Source: an uncultured Lachnospiraceae bacterium
Lineage (GTDB): Bacteria > Bacillota > Clostridia > Lachnospirales > Lachnospiraceae
NCBI GenBank assembly: GCA_910579275.1
Contig: CAJTTO010000012.1
Coordinates: 18,817-82,816 of the forward strand
Direction: 5' to 3'
DNA length: 64,000 nt
In this document: in pieces, positions 8,534-17,384 of the stretch
Numbering within the stretch: position 1 is the first letter of the stretch
Layout: each line of letters starts with the position of its first letter
Translations under genes and position numbers: made by a program
Notes under the pieces: generated by a model
Database searches by the model: none
Told to the model about the DNA's origin: nothing
What the model saw: only the letters and a program-made list of their open reading frames with translations

Positions 8534-10573
8534 TTACTGTAAGAGTGAAAGTACACCCTGATTTGCCTGATTTGCCTGTGCAAGGATTGACTGGCCTGCC
8601 TGCAGGAGTACGTTGCTGTTTGCGTACTGAACCATCTCGTCAGCCATATCTGTATCACGAATTGCAGACTCAGCTGCTGTCGTGTTCTCTACAATATTGT
8701 CGAGGTTGCTGATTGTATGCTCTAATCTGTTCTGTGTAGCACCGAGGAGAGATCTCTGTGTGGAGACAATTCTCAATGCGTCTGTCACAGCGTCAAGGGC
8801 ATATGTAGCACCGTTTCCTGTTGTATCTTTTACATTGACACCCTGTAATCCCAATCCCTTTGTCGTGATAGTACGGATATCAATTGTAATCTTATTGGTA
8901 AGGTCTGCGTCTGCACCCACATGAAGGTTGAATGCAAGGGCAGAGTCCACTTCTACCTTGGCATGCTGAATATCAAATGTACCGTCTCCGTTGTTCTTTA
9001 CTACAGACTCTGAACCCGGATCTGCACCGATGTCTGATGCTGCCTTTAATTCGTCTGTCATAAGAAGGTATGCCTTCTCAACGGAAATATGGTTCGGTTC
9101 TGTTGATTCAGGCGGAAGTGCATAATACTGCTCATCCTTGTTATTTGTAGTATCCTTAATTGTTACGTAATTGCCGGCCTGTACAAGATTTGCCACGTCA
9201 TCCGCCGTGTAGAATGTTCCATCCGGCTTTGTCGATACGCCGATTGTATATGACTTGCCCGGCACATCATTTGCCGAATCCTGAATCAATATCGTAATAT
9301 CAGCTGTACCGCCTGCACCAGTTGTAGCGTTGTTTGTAGCCCTTATCGCTTCCTTAATGGTATCAATTGTTGCGATGCCGCCATTTGAAATTTTGTCCGT
9401 CTCCCCTGTTGCCTTAATGATGTATGTGTCGCCTGCCTTTACTGTATACGCATCATCGCCTGCCTTGTTTCCGACTGTTTTATAGAATCCGGCATCGGCA
9501 TGAGTAACATTATTGAGCACACCGCCTGCAGCAACATACGTATATTCCACGCCGTCCTCATCTATAATCTTATCACCTGCAGCCCATCCCGGATAGTTTG
9601 TTGCATCCGCAGGATTTGTTCCGTCTGCCATCACGCCATATGTGTCAGCTGTCTGTGTAAGATAAATGTCTTTACTGCCCACCAGCTTGGTCGTCGTACC
9701 GTCTTCTGCCCTTGTAAGTGTTGCGCCTTCCTTAATCGTAAGTGCGACTGTGTTACCCTTATCATCAACAAACTGGGCAATGTTATCGCCTGTTGCACCT
9801 GCCTGCGCCGTGCCGCTTGATGCAAAGTTATCGCCTGCAAATCCGTCACCGCTCGGTGCAAACTCTGTTGCATTTGCATTAATCTTTACAGTATATGTTA
9901 CGCCGTCCTGAACAATCTTATCGCCTGCCTTTAATCCTGTAGGAGGATTTCCGCCTAACTGGTACAGACTGTTAATGGATGTATATTTATTTGCTCTGTC
10001 AGAATCAGAAATTGTGTACTCCTGATCACCAATCTTTACCGTATCGCCAACCTTTAACGGATCTGCCGTAAAGATAGATTTGCCGTCGCCGGCTTCTGTC
10101 AGTGTTCCCTTAAGACCTGCATCATGTGCCTCAAGTGTCTGCACTTCTGTCCGTCCGCTTCCCTTTAAGAGATATATCTCATTGAACTTTGTTGTTTCTG
10201 CGATTCTGTCAATCTCAGTCTGAAGCTGTTCAATCTCGTCCTGAATATAACCGCGGTCTGACTCTGAGTTCGTGCCGTTTGCCGCCTGTACACAAAGCTC
10301 ATTCATTCTCTGGAGCATATCATGTACTTCACCAAGTGCTCCTTCTGCCGTCTGCACTGCACTGATACCATCCTCTGCGTTTGAAGAAGCCTTTGTGAGT
10401 CCACGAATCTGCTTTCTCATCTTCTCGGAAATAGCAAGCCCTGCCGCGTCATCTGCCGCACGGTTAATCTTATAACCACTAGAGAGCTTCTCTGTTGAGT
10501 GAACTGCTGTCTTTGATGTGATGCCAAGCATTCTGTTCGCATTCATTGCCTGGAGATTGTGTTTTACTACCAT
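8534..10573 (-). CDS. fliC: Flagellin 1, long hypervariable domain
   Basis: 679 residues, the longest flagellin here. The N-terminal D0/D1 part (about 1-150) shows the standard [37 protein letters not shown] and [19 protein letters not shown] blocks. The C-terminal part ends LLQAGQSILAQANQ then GVLSLLQ. Between them lie about 440 residues that carry recurrent short modules such as VGDTVKIGDQEYTIS, AGDKIVQDGVTYTVK and AGDKIIDEDGVEYTYV, probably beta-hairpins of surface-exposed D2/D3 domains. [10 protein letters not shown] contains a cysteine, uncommon in flagellins. The gene has its own sigma-28-like promoter and terminator. Filament subunit. Confidence 0.97.
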   Translation of the reverse strand: MVVKHNLQAMNANRMLGITSKTAVHSTEKLSSGYKINRAADDAAGLAISEKMRKQIRGLTKASSNAEDGISAVQTAEGALGEVHDMLQRMNELCVQAANGTNSESDRGYIQDEIEQLQTEIDRIAETTKFNEIYLLKGSGRTEVQTLEAHDAGLKGTLTEAGDGKSIFTADPLKVGDTVKIGDQEYTISDSDRANKYTSINSLYQLGGNPPTGLKAGDKIVQDGVTYTVKINANATEFAPSGDGFAGDNFASSGTAQAGATGDNIAQFVDDKGNTVALTIKEGATLTRAEDGTTTKLVGSKDIYLTQTADTYGVMADGTNPADATNYPGWAAGDKIIDEDGVEYTYVAAGGVLNNVTHADAGFYKTVGNKAGDDAYTVKAGDTYIIKATGETDKISNGGIATIDTIKEAIRATNNATTGAGGTADITILIQDSANDVPGKSYTIGVSTKPDGTFYTADDVANLVQAGNYVTIKDTTNNKDEQYYALPPESTEPNHISVEKAYLLMTDELKAASDIGADPGSESVVKNNGDGTFDIQHAKVEVDSALAFNLHVGADADLTNKITIDIRTITTKGLGLQGVNVKDTTGNGATYALDAVTDALRIVSTQRSLLGATQNRLEHTISNLDNIVENTTAAESAIRDTDMADEMVQYANSNVLLQAGQSILAQANQANQGVLSLLQ

Positions 10574-10680
10574 ATAAATTGTCCTCCTTCATTTAAGCCC
10601 GGGACATCCGTTTCACCAAGCAGCTTTATTAAACTGAATTGTATGTTGTATGCATGGAATGCCGTGTTTCCATAAATCAC

Positions 10681-10954
10681 GTTACTGTTCACTCCGTTCC
10701 AGTAACAGGCAAAAATCCGTAACAGTTCAGCCTTCGGCTTCCTGTTACAAGCGTCAAGCCATGCAAAAACCGCTTCGCGGTTAGCTTGACGTATCTCAAC
10801 CACTATGCTTTCTCACGAACTTCGCAGCGTAGTGCGAAGTCCTGGGCTGAACTGTTACAAAAATCCGTGCAAAATCTGCTTCGCAAATGGATTTTTGCTT
10901 TCCATTTTTCACGGAATGCGCTGCTCAGCACATTCCTGACCTGTGAACAGTAAC
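10681..10954. mobile_element. Outer MITE interrupted by the inner MITE
   Basis: Terminal inverted repeats GTTACTGTTCAC (10681-10692) and GTGAACAGTAAC (10943-10954), flanked by direct repeats TAAATCAC (10673-10680 and 10955-10962), an 8-bp target duplication. Without the insert the element is about 126 bp, non-coding, and holds GCAAAAATCC/GGATTTTTGC pairing. GTTA/GTAA ends with 8-bp duplications are what IS66-family transposases make; the link is inference. Confidence 0.8.
10719..10858. mobile_element. Inner MITE, copy A (140 bp)
   Basis: Terminal inverted repeats GTAACAGTTCAGCC (10719-10732) and GGCTGAACTGTTAC (10845-10858), flanked by AAAAATCC (10711-10718 and 10859-10866), an 8-bp target duplication. 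Inside lie CCTTCGG, an ACCGCTTCGCGGT hairpin and paired GTCAAGC/GCTTGAC. No coding capacity. Copies or remnants lie near 19906, 27246, 28536, 37190 and 63950. Confidence 0.88.
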
Positions 10955-11049
10955 TAAATCACAGCTTTCTTTGATATACTCCCTTTATCTGCATACCTAA
11001 ATTGTAATAATTAATTTATAATTTTAAGTGTAATTCCGTTTACAGTATA

Positions 11050-11077
11050 TATATCGGACTAATTTTCTGAAAATTAA
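11050..11077 (-). promoter_or_regulatory. Sigma-28-like promoter of flagellin 1
   Basis: Minus-strand TTAA (plus 11074-11077), 16 nt, CCGATATA (plus 11050-11057). The nested MITEs lie between it and the gene, giving a leader of about 480 nt. Confidence 0.7.
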
Positions 11078-11182
11078 CACATTTACATATCTTTTTTCGA
11101 TAATTTATTAAAATAACACGTTTCAATAAAAAATTCCCATAATCCGTTTACAAGTGTTCGAGCTCGGAGAATATTTAGTCCA

Positions 11183-11216
11183 ATAAAAAACCGACCAAAA
11201 CATTCAGCCGGTTTTC
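11183..11216 (-). terminator. Terminator after the mini-flagellin gene
   Basis: Minus strand AAAACCG ... CGGTTTT stem followed by TTATTGG; T-run present. It lies 40 bp past the stop at 11258. Confidence 0.65.
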
Positions 11217-11257
11217 GTATGATCCTATTAAAAGCTATAAGAAACTGTAAACGCTCC

Positions 11258-11593
11258 TTAATCTAAAAGATTGGAAACAACTGCTGTTGTCTGGTTCGCC
11301 TGTGCAAGCACTGAATCGTCTGCATTTTCCAGAATCCGGCGGTTTGCCTCACGTATCATCTCATCCGCTTTCGCCACATCTGCCGCCGCACTTGACGCCG
11401 CATTGATGTTCTCAAGCGCTGATTCCGTAACGTCTCCTGCTTTTGACTGAATCTGAAGCGATACTGCATCGGATGAAGCTTCACTCATTTTCTGTCCTGT
11501 CGCAAGCTTGTTTTCTTTTGCCTTTGCATTTGCCACGTTTGCTTCATTGGCTCTTCTCAGTGTGCCATACGCCAGATTGCTCTTGATATCCAT
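11258..11593 (-). CDS. Mini-flagellin: N- and C-terminal flagellin helices only
   Basis: 111 residues from the second ATG (11593), which has AAGGAGG 7 nt upstream; the ATG at 11599 is only 1 nt from it. The first 60 residues align with a flagellin D0/D1 N helix: SNLAYGTLRRANEAN, then KLATGQKMSEASSDAVSLQIQSK against [23 protein letters not shown]. The last 45 align with the C-terminal helix: ADEMIREANRRILENADDSVLAQANQ against the ADEMVQYAN...SILAQANQ of flagellin 1. The whole central region is absent. It is too short for a normal subunit and could be a filament-base, adaptor or regulatory protein. It has a sigma-A-like promoter rather than a sigma-28 one and follows the truncated flagellinolysin gene. 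I know no characterised equivalent. Confidence 0.75.
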   Translation of the reverse strand: MDIKSNLAYGTLRRANEANVANAKAKENKLATGQKMSEASSDAVSLQIQSKAGDVTESALENINAASSAAADVAKADEMIREANRRILENADDSVLAQANQTTAVVSNLLD

Positions 11594-11678
11594 ACCCATA
11601 CCTCCTTGTGAAAAACAATTAATCCGTTATATATTAATTACGATGATATGACAATATACCATCTCCCTTAATGATTTT

Positions 11679-11707
11679 ATTTTAACCGAATTGTCAGACT
11701 ATGTCAA
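11679..11707 (-). promoter_or_regulatory. Sigma-A-like promoter of the mini-flagellin
   Basis: Minus-strand TTGACA (plus 11702-11707), 17 nt, TAAAAT (plus 11679-11684), about 85 nt before the start at 11593. Confidence 0.6.
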
Positions 11708-11792
11708 CTAATTATTTGTATTTTTATGTAAATTTAAATATATTCAGACACATTTTCCATCTATTCCATTATTTGACAGCCATCTGCGTATT

Positions 11793-13847
11793 TTACATGT
11801 AAATTGCAACAAATTTCGACAAAATATGATTAACAGAAATCCTTATATCTCTCCGGCACGCGGTGTTCAATATGCTGACGGACAAATGAATCGGGAAAAA
11901 CACGGTGCAAAATGCCGCCGTTGTATTTTCCACAACATTGCCAAGGTTATTTATGGAATGCTCCAGCCGATTCTGGCATGCGCCAAGCTCAGAACGCTGT
12001 GCAGATACCTGTGCCAGTGCAAGCGAAACGCGCTCAATGGAGATACTTGCCAGATCTTCTGTGCGCACATCCACTTTGTCCACACCGAGGCTCTCTGCGT
12101 CCATGGCGTCAATGTAAACCATAATCTTGTTGGACATGCCTGCGTCCGCTCCAACGTGAAGCGGGGAGCCAAAACCTGTTGCGCGCTTGTTTGTGACAAA
12201 CTTAAGCGGCTTGTCCCAAGACACTTTGCCCGCCGTGGGGTACATGCTTCCTGCTGTTCCTTTGTTTGATGCCGAACCGCCCACGAAAACACCATATCCA
12301 TCCGGATACTGGTTCAAAACCGTATCGCTGTCTGTATCAAGCTGGAATAATGTAACGTTTGGATTCGCGTCATTATCCAGAATATCGTCTGACCTTGTCA
12401 GGTTTCCTATCACACCGCCGGTTCCCTGACCCACAAGTTCCGTTAATCGCTTCACAAAGTTCAGCGCTTCTCCGTCATTGGCAAAATTGTTTTCGAAATC
12501 TGCAATGGATGTTTTTCCGGTAAGGGCTTTGATAACATTCTCAAGGCTGTTTCCGCCCCTGATGGCTGCCAGTATATTTCCGAGGCCGCCCTTGATGGAC
12601 AGGGCATTCAGGTTGCTGCCGCCTGCAAGATAACCAAGGTACATGCTTGCAAGATATCCCGTGCCGTAATTCGAAGCGGTTGTCCCGCTGCCTATCCGGT
12701 CTGCTGTCAGGGCTGCCCTGATATCGTCAATGCCGGAATCTGTCGTTATGCCCAGACCACCGTTTACCCAGTCATTTCCATTGTAGTATCCGCCAGCCGC
12801 TGTCTGTGCCATTCCTTCAATAAACCACAGCGGAAACGAATCCGCCGTCATCATACCAGGCGTATGGGACTCAAACATAAACGCATGCTTCATTTCATGT
12901 ACAATCGTAACTTCAAGTGCGTTTCTTGCTGCATCTGTGAGGTTTCCGTCACCATCCACCGCAAGATATGCCATATTGACACTCAGCTTGTAGGTGAGTG
13001 CGTTTGGCGCCGGGCTTCCTGATGCCACAAACGCAAGCGCGTCGCTGCCTGGATCATTTGTGAACTCCAGCCCCATGCCGATAGCAGAGCCCTGCAAAAA
13101 ATCATAGGCTGGTGAATAGGCATTGATAATTTCCTCCACAGCGTTTGGTACGATTTCATTCCGCAGAATGTCCTTCACCTTATCCAGATTTGCATTTCCT
13201 GTCGCAGCGCCCACCGGTGTCTGGGTGGAGACAACTTTATTGTCGAAATAGACAATTCTTGTTCCGTCCGTATTTGTCAGTTCGGACAGCGATACAACTT
13301 TTCCCGCACTTGCGCCATTTATCAGCTTCAGCCGGAATTTCTCCTTGTCTGCCTCGTATTTTTTCTGAAAGCTTTCAAGTTTTCGATTGTTGATTGCTGT
13401 CGTGTATGTATTTCTGCCCGGCTTTGCGATACTGCCGTCAAGAAGGCTTATTTCATTAAACTTTGTTGTTTCTGCCACTCTGTCAATCTCAGTGACAAGC
13501 TGTGATATCTCGTCCTGAATGTTTTGTCTGTCAGAAGCTGAATTGGTTCCATTTGCAGCCTGTACGCACAACTCGTTCATGCGCTGAAGCATGTTCTGCA
13601 CCTCGTCAAGTGCGCCATCTGCTGTCTGCACCATAGATATGCCGTCTTCCGCGTTTTCCGTTGACTGGGAAAGTCCGCGAATCTGACGTCTCATCTTTTC
13701 AGATATGGAAAGTCCGGCTGCATCATCCGCTGCCGTGTTAATCGTATACCCACTGGATAATTTTTCTGCTTTTTTTGATAGTGTGTTGCTTACCATAGAC
13801 AATTGTCTCTGGCTGTTCATAGCCATAAGATTGTGTGCTACTACCAT
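11793..13847 (-). CDS. Flagellinolysin-type flagellin (zinc protease in variable domain), C-terminal D0 helix missing
   Basis: 684 residues. Residues 1-140 are normal flagellin N terminus. The variable domain carries a gluzincin-like site: HEMKH at 317-321 and the third ligand in WFIEGMAQ (Glu 344), as in the flagellinolysin family, flagellins that form proteolytic filaments. A D1-like C-terminal part follows ([34 protein letters not shown]), but where other flagellins continue with ESxIRDTDMA and the terminal helix, this one reads [21 protein letters not shown] and stops. No frame restores the helix in the next 200 bp. The normal C-terminal helix is needed for polymerisation, so the protein may be secreted unpolymerised, assemble with a helper, or be dead. 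Ribosome site GGGGGA. Downstream neighbour is the mini-flagellin. Confidence 0.88.
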   Translation of the reverse strand: MVVAHNLMAMNSQRQLSMVSNTLSKKAEKLSSGYTINTAADDAAGLSISEKMRRQIRGLSQSTENAEDGISMVQTADGALDEVQNMLQRMNELCVQAANGTNSASDRQNIQDEISQLVTEIDRVAETTKFNEISLLDGSIAKPGRNTYTTAINNRKLESFQKKYEADKEKFRLKLINGASAGKVVSLSELTNTDGTRIVYFDNKVVSTQTPVGAATGNANLDKVKDILRNEIVPNAVEEIINAYSPAYDFLQGSAIGMGLEFTNDPGSDALAFVASGSPAPNALTYKLSVNMAYLAVDGDGNLTDAARNALEVTIVHEMKHAFMFESHTPGMMTADSFPLWFIEGMAQTAAGGYYNGNDWVNGGLGITTDSGIDDIRAALTADRIGSGTTASNYGTGYLASMYLGYLAGGSNLNALSIKGGLGNILAAIRGGNSLENVIKALTGKTSIADFENNFANDGEALNFVKRLTELVGQGTGGVIGNLTRSDDILDNDANPNVTLFQLDTDSDTVLNQYPDGYGVFVGGSASNKGTAGSMYPTAGKVSWDKPLKFVTNKRATGFGSPLHVGADAGMSNKIMVYIDAMDAESLGVDKVDVRTEDLASISIERVSLALAQVSAQRSELGACQNRLEHSINNLGNVVENTTAAFCTVFFPIHLSVSILNTACRRDIRISVNHILSKFVAIYM

Positions 13848-14017
13848 ATAAATTTCCCCCTGATTTCCATATCATGTGGTGCCGTGTTAAATTTCCTCCT
13901 TGAAACGACATATCATTATCTGTTACAGTACTGCACCATACCATAGCGGACAATGATTCTGTATTCACTTCTGCCAGGCCTCACCTCCTTAAATAATATT
14001 TGCCAAAAGCATTCTAA
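13848..14017. other. Gap upstream of flagellinolysin
   Basis: 170 bp without a clear gene or sigma-28 box. Two strong ribosome-site-like strings on the minus strand (AAGGAGGTGA near 13985 and AAGGAGGAAA near 13890) have no convincing reading frame. Transcription may come from the glycosyltransferase genes upstream. Confidence 0.4.
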
Positions 14018-15088
14018 TCAGCTGTTTAAAACGCGCTCTCTTTCTGCCGCGCATTTCAGGTATTTACCGCGGAATACTTCCGCCATCTCCTCATTTCCCA
14101 TCCCTTTGTAGATGTCCATAATCCTGCCGTAACATGCCATCAGATGTTCCCCGAGCGTGTCGCAGTCTTTCATTGTCGTGACTTTGATATACAGCATAAG
14201 CGCTTTGAGCATCTGGTTATTCTCCATCAGCACGTTTGCATATTCATACTGGAACTTTGCCGTATTATAAAGCCCCGTATACTGTTCCAAAAGCGACAGC
14301 GCATCGGAAAACCTGCCCTTTCTGCTGTACGCCTTGGCAAGTGACATAATCATCTCCGCAACATAGAGCTTTTCCGGCTGGTCAAACAGGCGCATCCCAG
14401 TCTCATATGCCGTAATCGCTGCATCCAGATTTCCAAGCACAAAATTGGACTGTCCGATCTGGAAATAGTGGTATCCGTTGTCCGGATCTTTCTCCAAAGC
14501 CTTGTTCAGAAGTGCAAGATTACGTCTCTGCTTCTGTTCCATCTCCTCATCCGTCAGCACATATCCGTGATGCACCACCTCCATTGGTATCAGGAAAACG
14601 TCAAGTGCATCTTCACCCTTTGCAGGGTCGATAAACCGCAGCTGCTCATGAATCGGAAAACGAAATTGATAATAGTTTTTATTATACAGCCTCGGCACAT
14701 CATCAGTGACGTAGCCTTTCTGCCCTCCTCCATACGGAACCAGATTCTTCAGCCGGAGCATTCCTATGTGGCGCGGGAATTTCTGCGTCAAAATCCGCAG
14801 CGCCGCAGCATCCATACCAGTTACATACTCATCACAGTCAATTGCCAGTATCCAGTTATTTTTGGCCATGGAGGCACAGTAATTTCTGGCGGCTGCAAAA
14901 TCATCTACCCATGCAAAATCAACGACTTTATCCGCATACTTCGCTGCAATCTCTTTTGTCCTGTCCGTCGAGCCTGTGTCTGCCACAATAATCTCCATAT
15001 CATATTTTCGCAAATGTTTCAGGCATTCCCCGATATGCTGCTCCTCGTTCTTTGCAATTATACAAACCGAAACCGGAATCCTTGCCAT
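14018..15088 (-). CDS. Family 2 glycosyltransferase with TPR region (paralogue B)
   Basis: 356 residues. N-terminal GT-A domain with VSVCIIAKNEEQHIGECL, IIVADTGSTDRTKEIAA and the DxD-type ILAIDCDEYV. The second half is a TPR-like array (YHYFQIGQSNFVLGNLDAAITAYETG, SLAKAYSRKGRFSDALSLLEQ). Nearly the same architecture and much identical sequence as the gene at 15090, from which it is separated by 1 bp, so the pair arose by duplication and is translated together. Lying between the fliD operon and flagellins, it probably transfers sugar to flagellin; this is inference. Confidence 0.9.
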   Translation of the reverse strand: MARIPVSVCIIAKNEEQHIGECLKHLRKYDMEIIVADTGSTDRTKEIAAKYADKVVDFAWVDDFAAARNYCASMAKNNWILAIDCDEYVTGMDAAALRILTQKFPRHIGMLRLKNLVPYGGGQKGYVTDDVPRLYNKNYYQFRFPIHEQLRFIDPAKGEDALDVFLIPMEVVHHGYVLTDEEMEQKQRRNLALLNKALEKDPDNGYHYFQIGQSNFVLGNLDAAITAYETGMRLFDQPEKLYVAEMIMSLAKAYSRKGRFSDALSLLEQYTGLYNTAKFQYEYANVLMENNQMLKALMLYIKVTTMKDCDTLGEHLMACYGRIMDIYKGMGNEEMAEVFRGKYLKCAAERERVLNS

Positions 15089-15089
15089 A

Positions 15090-16181
15090 TCACTGCTCCT
15101 CTAATTCCTTTGCTTTTTCTACGACGCGCTCCTTGCGCGCATTGTACTGTAGAAATTTCTGATGGAAATTCTCTGCCATCTCCTTTTCGCCAAACGCTTC
15201 ATACGTCTGTATAATCCTGCCATAGCAGATTGTCAGCTCGCTTCCAAGCGTTTCCATGTCCTTCATCATCGTCACTTTGATATAGTTCCCCAGTGCCTTG
15301 AGTAACTGATCCGATGCCCACAAGATGTTGGCATATGCGTAAATATATTTCGCCGTCTGAAACTGCGGCGCATACTTTTCCATCAGTGCCAGCGCATCCT
15401 CCGTCCTTTTGATATCCGCGTATGCATATGCCAGCGCAATAATCAACTCCGGCACATAGACACCTTCCATGTCCACGATGTTCGCAACACCTTTTTCATA
15501 TGCCTCTATCGCCTTTTCGTATCCTTCAGTAGTAAGCAGGGACTGCCCAATCTGGAAATATACATAGCCTTTGTCCGGCGTCCTTTCAAGCTCCTGATAC
15601 AGCAGTTCCAGATTCCGTTCCTGCTTAATTTTCATCGTCTCATCATCCAGCGCATAGCCATGGTGAATGATATCAATCGGAAGCAGGAATGAATCAATGG
15701 GTATGTCCCTTTTGGATTCGTCCTTCCTGCAAATCTGCTCATGAATGGAATATTGAAAAAGATAATAATTTTTGTTGTAAAAACGCGGGATGTCACTGTT
15801 GACATATCCCATATTGTCCTTTCCGCCGCGTGTAATATTTTTAAGCCGGAGTACCCCGGTATGCTTTGGATATTTCTGCATCAGAATCCTCATTATCCTG
15901 ACATCCACCGCATTGATAATCTCGTCACAGTCGATTGCCAATATCCAGTTATTCTTCGCAACCGATGCACAATAATTTCTTGCTGCACTAAAGTCATTGA
16001 TCCACGCAAAGTCCACAACCTTGTCCGCATACTTTTCCGCAATCTCTTTTGTCCTGTCCGTCGAGCCTGTATCCGCAACCACAATCTCCATGCCGTAAGG
16101 CAGCAGATGTTTCAGGCAGTCCTCTATAAATTTCTCCTCGTTTTTTGCTATAATGCATACCGAAATTGGCAGCTTCGACAT
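15090..16181 (-). CDS. Family 2 glycosyltransferase with TPR region (paralogue A)
   Basis: 363 residues. GT-A blocks ISVCIIAKNEEKFIEDCL, IVVADTGSTDRTKEIAE, and ILAIDCDEIINAVD carrying the metal motif; the C-terminal half has TPR-like helices (YVYFQIGQSLLTTEGYEKAIEAYEKG). GGGGGAGGA precedes the start. Its leader contains a perfect hairpin GGAAGA-TGGA-TCTTCC (plus 16207-16222) and GTCAGC/GCTGAC, so translation may be controlled like that of the flagellins. It is tandem with the gene at 14018. Confidence 0.9.
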   Translation of the reverse strand: MSKLPISVCIIAKNEEKFIEDCLKHLLPYGMEIVVADTGSTDRTKEIAEKYADKVVDFAWINDFSAARNYCASVAKNNWILAIDCDEIINAVDVRIMRILMQKYPKHTGVLRLKNITRGGKDNMGYVNSDIPRFYNKNYYLFQYSIHEQICRKDESKRDIPIDSFLLPIDIIHHGYALDDETMKIKQERNLELLYQELERTPDKGYVYFQIGQSLLTTEGYEKAIEAYEKGVANIVDMEGVYVPELIIALAYAYADIKRTEDALALMEKYAPQFQTAKYIYAYANILWASDQLLKALGNYIKVTMMKDMETLGSELTICYGRIIQTYEAFGEKEMAENFHQKFLQYNARKERVVEKAKELEEQ

Positions 16182-16285
16182 ATGTCTTTCCTCCCCCTAC
16201 AATCGAGTGTGGAAGATCCATCTTCCCTACTCGCGCGCCGGACGTCCGTCAGCTTGCTGACATATTTTATTTGGACGCCCGTGTG

Positions 16286-16335
16286 CATAAACAAAATGAC
16301 GCGCAGGCATTTATCAAAACATGCCTGCGCGTCAT
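16286..16335 (-). terminator. Terminator after the flagellar chaperone gene
   Basis: 15-bp perfect stem: ATGACGCGCAGGCAT (16296-16310) pairs with 16321-16335, then TTTTGTTTATG on the minus strand. It separates flaG-fliD-fliS-chaperone from the glycosyltransferases. Confidence 0.8.
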
Positions 16336-16376
16336 CCATGACACACTTGTTCAGTTCCATCGTGTAAATATCACCG

Positions 16377-16853
16377 CTATTTTTTGCTGTCCATAAGCTG
16401 CGGATCCACATTATTCAGTCTGCTCACTGCAGTATAATATTTCGAAGCCGCATCCGCAGAAACCTTGCGCTCTCTGACCTCCTTGCGCTTGGTGCTCAGA
16501 GCTACTTCCATAGAAGCCTTGTTCCGCTTCTCCTGTGCCTCTATCGAAACACCTTTGTCAACGGCCTCGCGCACCAGATCCTGCATATGCAAAACTTTTT
16601 CTTTGTATTGTTCGGGATTCTTCTGTACTTCTTCCCTGACCAGCTCATAGGTTGATGTAAAACCATCATCCAGACGGTTCAACTCGTCAATCAGTCTGCC
16701 CTTTTCATCCATAATGGCATCATACGCCTCCACATCGAACGGTTTCTTTGTGGATGCCTCAAGCTGGCGCTTGTTGATTTCATATACTTCATCAAGAACT
16801 TCCAGTTTCTTTTCCAGACTCTCTAACATTATCTGCAAATAATTATCTGTCAT
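16377..16853 (-). CDS. Flagellar export chaperone-like protein (FlgN/FliT type)
   Basis: 158 residues, helical and coiled-coil rich: ESLEKKLEVLDEVYEINKRQLEAS, then LIDELNRLDDGFTSTYELVREEV and EKVLHMQDLVREAVDKG. It lies 26 bp after fliS in the flaG-fliD-fliS unit, the position where FliT-type or FlgN-type chaperones are found. It is distinct from the flgN at 43106. Substrate is unknown; FliD is the likeliest partner given the operon. Confidence 0.75.
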   Translation of the reverse strand: MTDNYLQIMLESLEKKLEVLDEVYEINKRQLEASTKKPFDVEAYDAIMDEKGRLIDELNRLDDGFTSTYELVREEVQKNPEQYKEKVLHMQDLVREAVDKGVSIEAQEKRNKASMEVALSTKRKEVRERKVSADAASKYYTAVSRLNNVDPQLMDSKK

Positions 16854-16879
16854 GTCTGTACCCCTTCCATGCTGTTACA

Positions 16880-17332
16880 TCAGGTTCCGGTTCTCACATA
16901 AGCTGCCGCATTGCCCTGACCGCCTGCCACTCTCGCCTGCGCACTCGGATTGGTCTTGTCACCGGCTACTTTCTTCATAACCTCTTTCCAATTATCCCTC
17001 ATGGAACGCAGATGCTTCAGTATCTCCTCCATAATCTCGGGATCTTTGGAGATATTGGCTTCATGACACCGTCTCAATAGATATACATAAACGTTCTCAA
17101 AATCCTGCCATACCGGGTATTTCCTATCCAGTGTATCCCTGAAGTTCTGGATAATCTTTTCCACCTTGACAATGTTCTCATGTGCCTTTGCCGGATCTTT
17201 GTTCTCCATTGCTATAACGGCAACATTTCCAAACTTAATTGCCCCATCATAGAGCATCAGCGTCAATTCCGCGGGTGATGCAGTCATAATTCTGGCATTC
17301 TGATATTGTGCATATCCGTTTTGTTTGAGCAT
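16880..17332 (-). CDS. fliS: Flagellin export chaperone FliS
   Basis: 150 residues. Starts LKQNGYAQYQNARIMTASPAELTLMLYDGAIKF, the FliS signature (NxxxTASPxELxxMLYDGAI). The four-helix core ends near residue 125; a short Ala/Gly-rich tail (ARVAGGQGNAAAYVR) follows. It binds the C-terminal D0 helix of flagellin in the cytoplasm and prevents polymerisation. The truncated flagellinolysin lacks that helix. In Bacillus FliS also frees FliW. Located directly after fliD. Confidence 0.97.
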   Translation of the reverse strand: MLKQNGYAQYQNARIMTASPAELTLMLYDGAIKFGNVAVIAMENKDPAKAHENIVKVEKIIQNFRDTLDRKYPVWQDFENVYVYLLRRCHEANISKDPEIMEEILKHLRSMRDNWKEVMKKVAGDKTNPSAQARVAGGQGNAAAYVRTGT

Positions 17333-17384
17333 GAAATTCCTTCTTTCTATTGTATAAAATTACAATTTCCACCTAATATATTAT

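Noticed and set aside
10567..10803. Reading frame starting MVEIRQANREAVFAWLDACNRK, similar ones near 19751
   Set aside because: It is the translation of MITE DNA; copies are out of frame with each other and lack ribosome sites.
11826..11930. Another frame after the flagellinolysin break reading [19 protein letters not shown]
   Set aside because: Too short to assign; vaguely PAS-like but no start, and it does not restore the flagellin tail.
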